A DNA stretch of 64,000 nucleotides from Campylobacter concisus (GCF_003048675.2 NZ_CP060707.1:868001-932000), one strand, 5' to 3'; positions 1 to 9,307 are shown, numbered from the stretch's first letter. Program-made: numbers and translations. The notes: generated by a model from the sequence alone, not told the origin.

Positions 1-375
1 GCAAAGATGAATGAGAGGCTATTTTATGTCATATTTGGGCTTATTTTAGGTTTTTATGACGGCTTTTTTGGCCCAGGAGCTGGCTCATTTTGGATGTTTG
101 CGATGGTGGCACTTATCGGGCTAAATTTAAAAAAGGCAGTCGCTCACACAAAGGCTTTAAATTTCACCAGCAACATCGTAGCACTTGGCGTTTTTATAGC
201 CGGCGGGCAGATACTTTGGCTAGTTGGCTTTTTGATGGCTGTGGGACAAATTTTAGGAGCATATTTTGGCTCAAATTTAGTCATCAAAAAAGAGGTCAAA
301 TTTATTAGAACGATGTTTTTGATAGTTGTCGCAGCGACCATTTGCAAACTACTTTTTGACTACTTCAAGGCTTAA
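1..375 (+). CDS. TSUP (TauE/SafE) family membrane transporter, 3' part only
   Basis: The reading frame is open from base 1, so the gene starts upstream of the window. The visible 120-odd residues match the second half of TSUP permeases, which export or import small organic anions or sulfur compounds across the inner membrane. The hallmark is the loop GFYDGFFGPGAGSF that opens the second TSUP repeat, followed by four hydrophobic helices and a short charged tail ending KLLFDYFKA. The ATG at position 7 lies just before this repeat and would give only half a transporter, so it is probably internal. The substrate cannot be told from sequence. Confidence 0.8.
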   Translation, partial: AKMNERLFYVIFGLILGFYDGFFGPGAGSFWMFAMVALIGLNLKKAVAHTKALNFTSNIVALGVFIAGGQILWLVGFLMAVGQILGAYFGSNLVIKKEVKFIRTMFLIVVAATICKLLFDYFKA

Positions 376-399
376 AATTAAAAATGTTTTAACAATAAT

Positions 400-412
400 T
401 TTGTTACAATCA
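400..412 (+). promoter_or_regulatory. Probable sigma-70 promoter for atpB
   Basis: An extended -10 of the Campylobacter type (TTTTGTTACAAT, with TACAAT at 405-410) sits about 30 bases before the atpB start, downstream of an A/T-rich stretch. No clear -35 box is seen, which is usual in this group. It lies in the short gap after the TSUP gene, so atpB appears to have its own promoter. Confidence 0.55.
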
Positions 413-440
413 CGCAAAATTCTAAATCTAAGGTAAATCA

Positions 441-1124
441 ATGAAAGATTTGTTTCTATTCTCAAATTTGCTAAACCATTCACATGCCTTCATCTACGCA
501 TTTCACTTTTGCCTTGTAGCTTTGATCATCCTCATCGTTGCTTACATCGCAAGGAGTAAAATGCAACTTGTGCCAAGGGGCCTTCAAAACATAGTTGAGG
601 CTTATTTAGAGGGCGTTATCTCTATGGGCAAGGATACTTTAGGTAGCGAAAAGCTAGCTAGAAAATACCTCCCACTTGTCGCAACTATCGGCTTTATCGT
701 ATTTTTCTCAAACGTCATCGGCATCATCCCTGGCTTTGAGTCACCAAGCTCAAGCTTAAATTTAACTCTAGTTTTGGCTTTGGTTGTATTTATTTACTAC
801 AACTTTGAGGGCATTAGAGAAAATGGCTTTTTCAAATACTTTGGACACTTTATGGGACCAAACAAATTTCTAGCTCCTATTATGTTTCCAGTCGAAGTCA
901 TCTCGCATCTTTCACGTGTAGTTTCGCTATCTTTCCGTCTTTTTGGTAACATCAAGGGCGATGACTTGTTCTTACTTGCGATGCTTACACTTGCACCATG
1001 GTTTGCTCCACTTCCAGCCTTTGCACTTCTAACACTTATGGCTGTTTTGCAAACATTTATCTTCATGATGCTAACTTACGTTTATCTAGCTGGCGCAGTC
1101 GCTATTAGCGAGCACGAGCATTAA
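441..1124 (+). CDS. atpB: ATP synthase F0 subunit a
   Basis: Membrane subunit a of the F1F0 ATP synthase, which forms the two proton half-channels beside the c-ring. The 227-residue length and about six hydrophobic helices are normal. The signature [15 protein letters not shown] carries the essential helix arginine (Arg166 here, equivalent to E. coli Arg210), with conserved residues on the following helix. The other atp genes are not next to it. Separation of atpB from the main atp operon is usual in Campylobacter. A hairpin terminator follows directly, so it is probably a single-gene transcript. Confidence 0.96.
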   Translation: MKDLFLFSNLLNHSHAFIYAFHFCLVALIILIVAYIARSKMQLVPRGLQNIVEAYLEGVISMGKDTLGSEKLARKYLPLVATIGFIVFFSNVIGIIPGFESPSSSLNLTLVLALVVFIYYNFEGIRENGFFKYFGHFMGPNKFLAPIMFPVEVISHLSRVVSLSFRLFGNIKGDDLFLLAMLTLAPWFAPLPAFALLTLMAVLQTFIFMMLTYVYLAGAVAISEHEH

Positions 1125-1129
1125 AATTT

Positions 1130-1163
1130 AAAGCCATATTTTTATATGGCTTTTCTCTTTTTT
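1130..1163 (+). terminator. Rho-independent terminator after atpB
   Basis: Perfect 10-bp stem AAAGCCATAT / ATATGGCTTT (1130-1139 and 1144-1153) with a TTTT loop, followed by TCTCTTTTTT. It lies 6 bases after the atpB stop. Confidence 0.85.
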
Positions 1164-1219
1164 AAATTTCTACTATATTTCAAATTTTGTTTTATAAATT
1201 TAGTGAATAATTAAGCAGT

Positions 1220-1246
1220 AAAAATGTGCGCCATTTCTAGCGCACA
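1220..1246 (-). terminator. Rho-independent terminator of the creatininase/permease operon
   Basis: Read on the minus strand, a 7-bp GC-rich stem TGTGCGC / GCGCACA (1225-1231 and 1240-1246) is followed by TTTTTAC. It lies 5 bases past the stop of the creatininase-family gene. Confidence 0.85.
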
Positions 1247-1251
1247 TAAAT

Positions 1252-2025
1252 TTATTTTCTGTGGTCGTATTTCCAGCCCATTTTTTCAAGCTTTTCAACG
1301 ATCTCGACAACGTAGTCAGTCACACAATCAAGCATCTTTTGACCTTTTTCTAGGCTAGCTTTTGTGCTATCTCCAGTAGCACCTGTCTCTGTTACCTCTT
1401 TGATATCCCAGATGATGGTGCTAAACTCGCCAAAACCGATAACGTCATGAGGCACTTGTGACTTTGCGTACTCTAAATTTACAAGCTCAGGTTTAACCGC
1501 CATAGTTATAGAAGTCTCGCCCTCTCCGCCGTGACCAAGTCCGTCCCAGACGTCAAATGTACCTTTAAGTCTAGCTCCTGTGATGTTCCACCAAGCAGGG
1601 ATAAAGACCAAAACAGCGTCTTTATGTCTATCTTTTACCTTTCTAGCAGCGATCTCAAGGGCAGGTATATTGCCGTCGTGGCCATTTAGGATGATGATAT
1701 GTTTTATGCCATTGTTTATAAGGCTCTCAAAAATGTCTTCAGCGATCGCTATCGTGGTTTCAAATCTAAGAGTGACTGACATAGGAAATTGATTGTAGTG
1801 GATAGAAGTACCAAAAGGCACGCCTGGAACAACGATAGTCTTTCCAAGTCTTAGAGCTGCTCTTTTTGCGATCTCTTCAGGCACAAAAAGGTCAGGGCCA
1901 AGCGGCAGGTGCCAGCCGTGGCTCTCGCAGCTACCAAAGGTCGTGATAGCGCTATCTATCTCGTGCGCCTCAAATTTTTGCTTTAGCTCTCTTGCGCTAA
2001 ATTCGTTTAAAACTACCTTTTTCAT
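1252..2025 (-). CDS. Creatininase-family amidohydrolase
   Basis: 257-residue member of the creatininase/MftE/FAPy-deformylase family, binuclear metal enzymes that open cyclic or linear amides. The metal-site motifs are intact: GSCESHGWHLPLGPD (Glu34, His36, Asp45, the same numbering as Pseudomonas creatininase), NGHDGN (His116) and GHGGEGETS (Glu168 or Glu170). There is no signal peptide, so it is cytoplasmic. Its start overlaps the stop of the upstream NCS1 permease by ATGA, so the two are translationally coupled and the permease probably brings in the substrate. Candidates from the family are creatinine, other lactam or hydantoin-type compounds, or formamidopyrimidines; the sequence does not decide. 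Confidence 0.85.
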   Translation of the reverse strand: MKKVVLNEFSARELKQKFEAHEIDSAITTFGSCESHGWHLPLGPDLFVPEEIAKRAALRLGKTIVVPGVPFGTSIHYNQFPMSVTLRFETTIAIAEDIFESLINNGIKHIIILNGHDGNIPALEIAARKVKDRHKDAVLVFIPAWWNITGARLKGTFDVWDGLGHGGEGETSITMAVKPELVNLEYAKSQVPHDVIGFGEFSTIIWDIKEVTETGATGDSTKASLEKGQKMLDCVTDYVVEIVEKLEKMGWKYDHRK

Positions 2026-3404
2026 CTCATCTCCTTGTTAAAAATTTTATAAAATATCGGATAGATAATAATCGTAATAACTAACGCTACAAGACCTGAT
2101 GGTAGGTCAAATGGAAGTGGCAAATAGTATTGGAAGATAAATCCAAGCAAAGCGCCTATGACAAATGAAATAACGCCAGCCATGTGATAGTCTGGTTCGC
2201 TGTTAAATTTAGCGATGTCGTACTTTCCTTTTTTGATGATGTAATAATCAGCTATTAACGGACCAGCAAGAGGCGGAGCAAATGTACCAAGTATCGTGAT
2301 GAACGACGCAAAAAACATTTGATAAAAGGCAAATGAGCCAAGCACAGTGCCTACTATGCCAGCGAGTAGCACTAGTTTTTTTCTATTGATGTTTAAATTT
2401 ATGCTTGAGAGCACTGGACCGGTATATAGCGAGTTGCAGTAGAGCTCGGCGTTATTTGTAGTCCAAAGTGATGCTGTCCAAGCGATGACACCGATGATAG
2501 CTAAAAGGGCTGACTTTGTTAGCATCCACTCTACGTAGTTAAACTGACCAACGCTTACTGCGCCGATGTAGCCAACTATGTTTAAAAGAGGGTTTGTTAG
2601 TATAAAGCAAGCTACGACACCAGCTATGACAGCTTTTACTGATTTGTTAAATCTAAATAGATCAACGCCCATAACAGCTCCTGCTATCCAGCTACCAACA
2701 ACAGCTGTGATAGCGTTTCCAAGTCCAAGACCTTGTATATTTTTGGTCTTTTCCAAAAAGGCTGCAGCTCCGCCGCCTTCTGCTAACATCTCGTAGCCAA
2801 CATAGACTGCGATGATTAAGATAACAGGGCTTATAGGGATCGCGATAGCCTCGATAGCTTTGATACCTACGTATGCTGTGATGGTAAAGATGATGCCAAA
2901 GATAAAGCAAGCAAGAAAGACCTCAAGCGTGATCGGTGTGATATCTTTGTAGCCAAAATTTGCTGGGTCAAAGACGATGACGCCACTTGGATTGCCTATA
3001 AATGAACCCCAAATTTGACCGACCATGCCAGTGATGCTGGCAAACCAGCCAAGTGTTAGCAGTGCCATGATGATCATTGGCAAATTTGCACCTTTTATGC
3101 CGTAAGAGTACCTAGAAACTAGAGCTAGGCTCATACCAGTTTTTTGAGCCATTATGCCAAGTAGCGCAGTGATGATACTTAGCGAGCCCATACCTAAAAT
3201 GATCGCCCAAAGGGCAGTTTGAGGTGAGACGCCAGGCTTTCCGCCAAAACCGGCTAGAACGCCACCTATGAAAAGTCCAGTAACGACGTAGCCAAAACCT
3301 ACCCAGACCATTATCTGGTTAAATGTTGGGCGTCGCTCAGACATCGGAACTGGAGACAGCATGCGTTCGCCATCTTCTAAAACAACATTTTCTTTGTCGC
3401 TCAT
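2022..3404 (-). CDS. NCS1-family nucleobase/cytosine-type permease
   Basis: Inner-membrane sodium or proton symporter of the NCS1 family (cytosine, purines, uracil, thiamine, allantoin, hydantoin). The protein has about 12 hydrophobic helices and the family N-terminal pattern RRPTFNQIMVWVGFGYVVTG. I place the start at the second ATG (MSDKENVV, 460 residues), because AAAGGAGCTTGT lies directly before it; the first ATG, five codons upstream, overlaps this ribosome site. It is the first gene of an operon with the creatininase-family enzyme, whose start it overlaps. CodB-like transport of a cyclic nitrogen compound is the likeliest role; the exact substrate is not evident. Confidence 0.85.
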   Translation of the reverse strand: MSDKENVVLEDGERMLSPVPMSERRPTFNQIMVWVGFGYVVTGLFIGGVLAGFGGKPGVSPQTALWAIILGMGSLSIITALLGIMAQKTGMSLALVSRYSYGIKGANLPMIIMALLTLGWFASITGMVGQIWGSFIGNPSGVIVFDPANFGYKDITPITLEVFLACFIFGIIFTITAYVGIKAIEAIAIPISPVILIIAVYVGYEMLAEGGGAAAFLEKTKNIQGLGLGNAITAVVGSWIAGAVMGVDLFRFNKSVKAVIAGVVACFILTNPLLNIVGYIGAVSVGQFNYVEWMLTKSALLAIIGVIAWTASLWTTNNAELYCNSLYTGPVLSSINLNINRKKLVLLAGIVGTVLGSFAFYQMFFASFITILGTFAPPLAGPLIADYYIIKKGKYDIAKFNSEPDYHMAGVISFVIGALLGFIFQYYLPLPFDLPSGLVALVITIIIYPIFYKIFNKEMR

Positions 3405-3437
3405 ACAAGCTCCTTTCATAAAATTTTGTCTTTTTTT

Positions 3438-3443
3438 ATTATA
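3438..3443 (-). promoter_or_regulatory. -10 element for the permease/creatininase operon
   Basis: On the minus strand GCTATAAT (TATAAT at 3443-3438) stands 33 bases before the permease start, behind an A/T-rich run. No clear -35 is seen. Confidence 0.5.
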
Positions 3444-3617
3444 GCTATATTATTTTTTTCTTACGAAAAATATTTAATTTGTAATTTAAATTTTTATCAT
3501 TAATGTTACGAATTGTTAGTGTTTTTAAATTTCCTTCAAAGCTCCCCTTTAGATATTTTAAAAGAAAGTATCGCTAAAATACGCACTAAAAATTTGCATA
3601 AATTTAAAGGTAAAAAT

Positions 3618-5039
3618 ATGTTTGAAGTCGTTATCGGTTTAGAAGTTCACACTCAGCTTAATACAAAAACTAAAATTTTCTGCTCTTGCTCGACTAGCTT
3701 TGGCGACGAGGCAAACACTCACGTTTGTCCGACCTGCCTAGCTCTGCCTGGAGCGCTACCTGTGCTAAACAAAGAGGCGGTCAAAAAGGCGATCAGCTTT
3801 GGCACAGCGATAAACGCTAAGATAAATAAAAAATCAGTCTTTAATAGAAAAAACTACTTCTACCCAGACCTTCCAAAGGCATATCAAATTTCACAGTTTG
3901 AGATCCCTATCGTAGAAGGCGGCGAGCTTATCATCGACGTAAACGGCACTAAAAAACGCATCGGCGTAACTAGAGCGCACCTTGAAGAGGACGCTGGTAA
4001 AAATATCCACGAAGAAAACGAGAGCTTGGTCGATCTAAACAGGGCCGGCACGCCGCTTCTTGAGATAGTTAGCGAGCCAGACCTTAGAAGTAGCGACGAG
4101 GCGGTGGCTTATCTTAAAAAATTGCACTCGATTCTTCGCTTTTTAAACATCAGCGACGCAAATATGCAAGAGGGAAGCTTCCGCTGCGACGCAAACGTCT
4201 CTATCCGTCCAAAAGGCGACACCAAGCTTTACACAAGGGTTGAGATAAAGAACCTAAACTCATTTAAATTTATCCAAAAAGCGATCGACTACGAGGTAGA
4301 GCGCCAAAGTGCAGCTTGGGAAGATGGCAAATATGACGAAGAAGTCTATCAAGAGACAAGGCTCTTTGACACGACAAATTTAGTAACAAGATCTATGCGT
4401 GGCAAAGAGGATAGCGCGGAGTATAGGTACTTTCCTGACCCTGACTTGCTCCCTGTTGAAGTGCCAGAAGAGATGTATAACGAAGCGATCAAAATTCCAG
4501 AGCTTGCCGAGCAAAAGGTCGCAAGATATGTTAGCGAGCTAGGCGTAAAAGAGAGCGATGCCTTAAATTTAACTCAAAGCGTTGAGATGGCTAGATATTT
4601 TGAAGAGCTGATCGCTGCTGGAATTTCTCCAAAGTTAGCTACTACTTGGCTCATAGTCGAGCTTCTTGGCCGCTTAAATAATGGCGTAACGATCGAGACA
4701 AGCCCAGTTGGTAGTGACAAGATGATAAATTTATTAAAACGCATAGAAGATGGCACGATAAGCGGCAAGGCTGCAAAAGAGGTACTTGACTATCTAATGG
4801 AAAATGACGCGGACGTTGATAGCGTCATCGAAAAGCTTGGCTTAAAACAAGTGAGCGACGACTCAGCGATCGTTGCCATTATAGATCAAATTTTGGCTGC
4901 AAACGCCGACAAAGTCGAAGAGTATAAAAACGGCAAAGATAAGATGTTTGGCTTCTTTGTCGGTCAGGTGATGAAAGAGGGCAAGGGTGCCTTTAACCCA
5001 GGCAAGGTCAATGAGCTTTTAAAGGCCAAAATAGGCTAA
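3618..5039 (+). CDS. gatB: Aspartyl/glutamyl-tRNA(Asn/Gln) amidotransferase subunit B
   Basis: Subunit B of GatCAB, which turns misacylated Glu-tRNA(Gln) and Asp-tRNA(Asn) into the amide forms. The start is [17 protein letters not shown], the invariant GatB N-terminus, preceded by AAAGG; a longer open frame from 3513 is just upstream read-through. The protein is 473 residues, the normal length. Zinc-type cysteines (FCSCSTSFG and CPTCLALPG), the [12 protein letters not shown] motif and a C-terminal tail-like GatB/YqeY domain (about 330-473) are all present. gatA and gatC are not in the window, which fits dispersed gat genes in Campylobacter. Confidence 0.97.
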   Translation: MFEVVIGLEVHTQLNTKTKIFCSCSTSFGDEANTHVCPTCLALPGALPVLNKEAVKKAISFGTAINAKINKKSVFNRKNYFYPDLPKAYQISQFEIPIVEGGELIIDVNGTKKRIGVTRAHLEEDAGKNIHEENESLVDLNRAGTPLLEIVSEPDLRSSDEAVAYLKKLHSILRFLNISDANMQEGSFRCDANVSIRPKGDTKLYTRVEIKNLNSFKFIQKAIDYEVERQSAAWEDGKYDEEVYQETRLFDTTNLVTRSMRGKEDSAEYRYFPDPDLLPVEVPEEMYNEAIKIPELAEQKVARYVSELGVKESDALNLTQSVEMARYFEELIAAGISPKLATTWLIVELLGRLNNGVTIETSPVGSDKMINLLKRIEDGTISGKAAKEVLDYLMENDADVDSVIEKLGLKQVSDDSAIVAIIDQILAANADKVEEYKNGKDKMFGFFVGQVMKEGKGAFNPGKVNELLKAKIG

Positions 5040-5051
5040 AAAAGGGCTAAA

Positions 5052-5942
5052 ATGAGCATAGCAGTCATCGGAGCTGGTAAGTGGGGCAGTGCGCTTTTTT
5101 ACGCATTTAGCGAAAATAACGAGTGTGTCATCAGCTCAAGAACGCCAAGAGAGATGCCAAATTTTGTAAGCTTAGAGGAGGCTTTGGAGTGCGAGTATCT
5201 AGTCTGCACGATCCCAACGCAAGCTACAAATTTATGGCTAAAACAAAACTACAAAAACAAAGGTCAAAAGATCTTAGTCGCCAGCAAGGGCATAGACACG
5301 GCAAATCTCAAATTTCTAAATGAAATTTACGAGGATTTTGTGGATAGTGAAAATTTGGCCTTTCTTTCTGGACCGACCTTTGCAAAAGAGATCATGCAAA
5401 AGCTGCCTTGCGCCTTGGTGGTAAATTCTAAAAATCAAAATTTAGCTTTAAAATTTGCCTCATTTTTCCCAAGTTATATGAAAGCATACACATCTGATGA
5501 TGTGATCGGCGCTGAGGTGTGCGGAGCCTATAAAAACGTGATCGCCATAGCTGGTGGTATCTGCGACGGTCTTGGTCTTGGCAACAACGCAAGGGCGAGC
5601 CTTATTTCGCGTGGGCTTGTCGAGATGGCTAGATTTGGTAAATTTTTTGGCGCAAAAGATGAGACATTTATGGGGCTAAGCGGTGCAGGGGACCTGTTTT
5701 TAACCGCTTCATCGATACTTTCACGCAACTACCGCGTTGGTCTTGGTATCGCAAGGCACGAGAGACTAGAGAAAATTTTAAATGAGCTTGGCGAGGTGGC
5801 AGAGGGCGTGGATACTGCAAGGGCCATTAGCAAGATCGCTAAAGAAAAGAGCATATATGTGCCCATAGCCAGTGAGGTTGAAAATATGCTAAATGGCAAA
5901 GACGTTTTTGAGAGCGTTAAATCGCTTTTGGGAAGAAGATGA
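5052..5942 (+). CDS. gpsA: Glycerol-3-phosphate dehydrogenase [NAD(P)+]
   Basis: Makes sn-glycerol 3-phosphate from dihydroxyacetone phosphate for phospholipid synthesis, in the cytoplasm. The N-terminal Rossmann motif GAGKWGSALF, the SGPTFAKEI motif and the catalytic lysine region CGAYKNVIAIAGGICDG are visible; the C-terminal helical domain has GLSGAGDLFLT. 296 residues is slightly shorter than the E. coli enzyme (339) but usual for the phylum. It lies 12 bases after gatB and overlaps the next gene by ATGA, so the three genes form one transcription unit. Confidence 0.96.
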   Translation: MSIAVIGAGKWGSALFYAFSENNECVISSRTPREMPNFVSLEEALECEYLVCTIPTQATNLWLKQNYKNKGQKILVASKGIDTANLKFLNEIYEDFVDSENLAFLSGPTFAKEIMQKLPCALVVNSKNQNLALKFASFFPSYMKAYTSDDVIGAEVCGAYKNVIAIAGGICDGLGLGNNARASLISRGLVEMARFGKFFGAKDETFMGLSGAGDLFLTASSILSRNYRVGLGIARHERLEKILNELGEVAEGVDTARAISKIAKEKSIYVPIASEVENMLNGKDVFESVKSLLGRR

Positions 5943-6994
5943 GAGCTTTTAAATTTATACTTTTTGTGGCGGTTTTTGCTCTTGGTCTAAACGGCGCAGA
6001 AGTGAGCCTAAGAGCCAAGGTCTCGCAGATGATAATGGTCGGCTTTAACGGCGCTAGCACAAAAGACGCTGCGTTTCGCGCGATGTTAAGCGATGCTGGG
6101 TACGAGAGATTTGGCGGTGTGATGCTACTTGGCAGAAATGTCACCAGCAAAGCCCAGCTAAAAGCTAGCATAAAGGCGATCAAAGAGAAAAGCCCTAAAA
6201 TTTTCATCGCTATCGACGAAGAGGGCGGCAATGTAAGCCGCATGAAGGATAAGAGCTTTGATGGCCCATATCCTAGCGCATACGAGGTCGCAAGCACGCT
6301 TGATATCAAAAGTGCCTATGGTCTCTACTCAAAAATGGCTATAAATTTAAAAGAGTGCGGCATAAATTTAAATTTCGCCCCAGTGGTCGATCTGCATGAT
6401 GAAAACTCGCCGATCATCGCCGCTAAGCAAAGGGCGTTTAGCGAGTATGCAAGCAAAGTGGTGATCTATGCTGATGCTTTTATGGACGCATTTAAAGAGC
6501 AGGGCATCCTAACGACACTTAAGCACTTTCCAGGGCATGGCAGCTCAAAAGAGGACTCGCATAAAAATAAGAGCGAGGTCACGCTAAGTAAAGATGCGCT
6601 TTTGCCATACAAAGACGCCATAAGCACAGGTAGAGCGCAGATCATCATGGTTGGACACCTTTTTGTAAAGGGCATCGACGAGGACAATCCAGCCACGCTT
6701 TCTAAAAAAATAATAACCGATCTGCTTCGCAATGAGCTTAAATTTAATGGAGTGGTTATCAGCGATGATATGCTGATGAAAGGCGTTGGCGACGAAGCTT
6801 TGGCGCAAAAAGTGGTGAAATTTATAAACGCTGGTGGCGATATTTTGCTTTTTAGCGAGTTTAAGATAAATAACCAAAGAACAGCTGATCTAGTGGCTCA
6901 GATCATAATCGATGCTGTAAATGAGAAAAAGATCAGCAAAGAGCGAATTGACGCTTCATACAAGAGGATAATGGCTCTAAAAGCGAAGCTTTAA
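5939..6994 (+). CDS. GH3 beta-N-acetylhexosaminidase (NagZ-like) with signal peptide
   Basis: Glycoside hydrolase family 3 enzyme that removes beta-linked N-acetylglucosamine, typically from muropeptides. It carries the NagZ signature KHFPGHGSSKEDSH with the Asp-His acid/base pair, and the nucleophile segment VVISDDMLMKGV. Unlike the cytoplasmic E. coli NagZ, it begins with a signal-peptide-like stretch (FKFILFVAVFALGLNGAEV), so it is probably exported and could trim peptidoglycan in the periplasm. 351 residues is typical for single-domain NagZ. It overlaps gpsA by ATGA. Confidence 0.85.
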   Translation: MRAFKFILFVAVFALGLNGAEVSLRAKVSQMIMVGFNGASTKDAAFRAMLSDAGYERFGGVMLLGRNVTSKAQLKASIKAIKEKSPKIFIAIDEEGGNVSRMKDKSFDGPYPSAYEVASTLDIKSAYGLYSKMAINLKECGINLNFAPVVDLHDENSPIIAAKQRAFSEYASKVVIYADAFMDAFKEQGILTTLKHFPGHGSSKEDSHKNKSEVTLSKDALLPYKDAISTGRAQIIMVGHLFVKGIDEDNPATLSKKIITDLLRNELKFNGVVISDDMLMKGVGDEALAQKVVKFINAGGDILLFSEFKINNQRTADLVAQIIIDAVNEKKISKERIDASYKRIMALKAKL

Positions 6995-7103
6995 ATTTGG
7001 CTCTAATGAGTTTAAATTTACTCAATTAATAGATGTAAATTTGAGTAAAAATCAATATTTTAGACGTAAAATTTAGAGCTTGCCTAAAATGCCAAAGTCA
7101 CTC

Positions 7104-7556
7104 TCACAACCCATCAAATTCTTTTTTTAGCTCATCCCTTAGCTCTTCAGCTCTATTTTCGCCATTTTTGAAATTTGCCTTTACAAAACCATCGATCTCG
7201 TCTAAAATTTCAACAAGTTCGCTCTCCCAGTTTGCATTTTCTTGTTTCAAAAGTGCTTCTAGCTTATCTCTTGTCTGCTCGAGCTGATCAAGGGCTTTGT
7301 CCTTGTCACTAGCCTCGTTTAGCGCATCTTCAAAGAGTATGTCCTGTCTTAGAGTATTTATCTTTTTTTGTATGACATTGCAAAATTTAGGGTATTTCTC
7401 TGCGTTGCTTAAATTTTCTAAAACCTCTTGCGCAGCCTTTTGATAAGCAGGCACTGCCCCCTCATCGTCAAGCTTTTTGGTTAGTTTTTGTATCTGAAAA
7501 TATAAAATAAGCGCCGCAAAAAATGCAAGCAGCAAATAAATCGTAATGCTATTCAT
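7104..7556 (-). CDS. Small membrane-anchored coiled-coil protein, function unknown
   Basis: 150 residues: one N-terminal hydrophobic helix (ITIYLLLAFFAALILYFQI, residues 4-22), then a charged, heptad-rich region to the end with no recognisable enzyme motif. It is probably anchored in the inner membrane with a cytoplasmic or periplasmic coiled coil. It overlaps the 3' end of the RarD-like gene by 8 bases and is co-transcribed with it. I do not recognise a named family. Confidence 0.7.
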   Translation of the reverse strand: MNSITIYLLLAFFAALILYFQIQKLTKKLDDEGAVPAYQKAAQEVLENLSNAEKYPKFCNVIQKKINTLRQDILFEDALNEASDKDKALDQLEQTRDKLEALLKQENANWESELVEILDEIDGFVKANFKNGENRAEELRDELKKEFDGL

Positions 7557-8379
7557 TTTTACTCCTTTTTCTAAATTTATCTACGCTAATTATCGCAAGC
7601 GCCAGCCAGATCATACAAAATGAGACGACTTTGTAGCCATCTAAAATTTCGCCATAAATGAAGACCGCGCAAAGGATCGCGATGGTTGGTGAGATGTATT
7701 GCAAGTAGCCGATAGTCGTTAAATTTATCCTTGTCGTAGCTGCGTTAAAAGCGACAAGTGGCACGATAGTGACGATGCTTGAAGCGATCATTAAAAGTGA
7801 GTCCTCGTTTAGTCCAAAGTGGCTTTGTGAGTGAAAAACCAGCCATAAAACGTAGCCAAGCGCAAATGGAAACATAAAAAATGTTTCGATAAAAAGCCCG
7901 TTAAATGCGCTAATCTTAGCCATCTTTCTAACCATCGCGTAAAATCCAAACGAAAGTGGCAAGATGATAGAGACAAGTGGCAGGCCACCTTTGGCATAAA
8001 TTTGCACGCAAACGGCTACGATGACGATGCAAACGGCTATGGCGCTAGCTTTGCTCAAGCTCTCTTTAAAGATGATGACGCCAAGGAGCATGCTTATCAA
8101 GGGATTTATAAAATATCCCAAACTCGTGTCTAAAATTTTGCCGCTACCCACCGCATAGACATAAACGCCCCAGTTTATGGTGATAAAAATACCACTTAAA
8201 AATAGAGCCTTTAGCGAGCGGATATCCTTAAGAAGCGCAAAAATTTCGCCCATTTTGCCATTAATGCAAAGCACTGCCGCCATCAAGAAAAATGACCAGA
8301 TGATCCTGTGGGCTAAAATTTCATAAGCATCGACATCTTTGCTAAATAGGTTGAAATAAACCGCCAAAAATCCCCACAT
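7549..8379 (-). CDS. rarD: RarD-like EamA-family permease, 5' end uncertain
   Basis: Inner-membrane transporter of the drug/metabolite superfamily. It matches RarD by HRIIWSF near the start and GYLQYISPTIAILCAVF near the end, with roughly nine hydrophobic helices. The first in-frame ATG (MWGFLAVYF) falls inside the first helix, so some N-terminus is missing. In-frame codons run upstream to a TAA near 8446 without ATG, GTG or TTG. An ATG at 8423-8421 overlaps the upstream stop as ATGA but is one frame off; one extra A in the A5 run (8410-8414) would give MRAKKGVILALSAFFMWGF, an ideal RarD start. Either the gene is frameshifted or a base is missing. Confidence 0.75.
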   Translation of the reverse strand: MWGFLAVYFNLFSKDVDAYEILAHRIIWSFFLMAAVLCINGKMGEIFALLKDIRSLKALFLSGIFITINWGVYVYAVGSGKILDTSLGYFINPLISMLLGVIIFKESLSKASAIAVCIVIVAVCVQIYAKGGLPLVSIILPLSFGFYAMVRKMAKISAFNGLFIETFFMFPFALGYVLWLVFHSQSHFGLNEDSLLMIASSIVTIVPLVAFNAATTRINLTTIGYLQYISPTIAILCAVFIYGEILDGYKVVSFCMIWLALAIISVDKFRKRSKNE

Positions 8380-8419
8380 AAAAAAGGCGCTAAGCGCTAA
8401 AATAACGCCTTTTTGGCTC

Positions 8420-9307
8420 TCATTTAGTCTTGGTATTTTTGTCGCCTTTTATAGAATTTATACTATCTATCATCAAAAGCGTGACAGAGATGGCTAGGCA
8501 GATCATCAAAAAGTATGAGCTTTTCTCCAGTCTCTCGCCGATGGCAAATGAGACAAAAAGCATCATTATAGGCTCAAAATATGTAAGCAAACCTAGTACA
8601 TTTATCGGCACGAGCGTGCTTGAGAGGATCTGGGCGATGAGGGCTATGCCGCTGATAGCACCAAGCAAGATGAGCAGATAGTAGATGTTTGGATTTTGGC
8701 TCATTACGTAGTCCATATCGGCTGTGAGCGCAAAATAAAATGAGAATAAAAACATAAAAATTATCTCGATAACAAAGCTTGAGAAATTTGCAAGGTTGTA
8801 GTACTTTCTAATGGTAAAATAGACTGGATAAAGGCAAAAAACTACAGCGCTCTCCCACGAGATTCCGCCGCTTATGACTGCTGTGCTAAAGACGCCAAGA
8901 GCTGCAAAAAATATCGATGCTAGCTTTGTTTTTGAGAGGTGCTCTTTGAAAAATATCCGTCCAAAAAGGACCATGACTATTGGCATGATGAGGTAGCCTA
9001 TAGAGACTTTTAGCGCTGCGCCGTTACTTGGAGCCCAGAGATAGAGCCACATCTGAAATGAGACGATGAGCGAGGTAGCAAGCAAAACTAGTAAAATTTT
9101 AGGTTTTAGCTTTATTTTTAGAAGTAAAAATTTGAAATTTCGCTGCTGTTTTAACAAAAAAATGGCGGCGATGACAAAAGGCATGGCAAAGATCATGCGG
9201 TATCCAATAAGAGCTTGCGTGCTGATGGGGTTCATGAGCACTGACATGTAGTAGATGCAGTTAAATAAAACTGATGCCAAAAGCGAATAAAAAATGCCTT
9301 TTATCAT
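8420..9307 (-). CDS. EamA-family (DMT superfamily) transporter
   Basis: 295-residue membrane protein with about ten hydrophobic helices arranged as two EamA repeats. It is a paralogue-like neighbour of the downstream RarD-like protein, with shared features such as GYLIMPIVMVLFG followed by a short FFKE loop, compared with GYFINPLISMLLG in its neighbour. The substrate is unknown; the family exports amino acids, metabolites or drugs. Its stop (TGA at 8422-8420) overlaps an ATG that would be the natural start of the downstream gene. It is divergent from the DAHP synthase gene. Confidence 0.85.
   Translation of the reverse strand: MIKGIFYSLLASVLFNCIYYMSVLMNPISTQALIGYRMIFAMPFVIAAIFLLKQQRNFKFLLLKIKLKPKILLVLLATSLIVSFQMWLYLWAPSNGAALKVSIGYLIMPIVMVLFGRIFFKEHLSKTKLASIFFAALGVFSTAVISGGISWESAVVFCLYPVYFTIRKYYNLANFSSFVIEIIFMFLFSFYFALTADMDYVMSQNPNIYYLLILLGAISGIALIAQILSSTLVPINVLGLLTYFEPIMMLFVSFAIGERLEKSSYFLMICLAISVTLLMIDSINSIKGDKNTKTK

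Noticed and set aside
7016..7055. Terminator between the hexosaminidase and the coiled-coil gene
   Set aside because: A nine-bp A/T-only pairing (TTTACTCAA with TTGAGTAAA) with a long loop; too weak to call.
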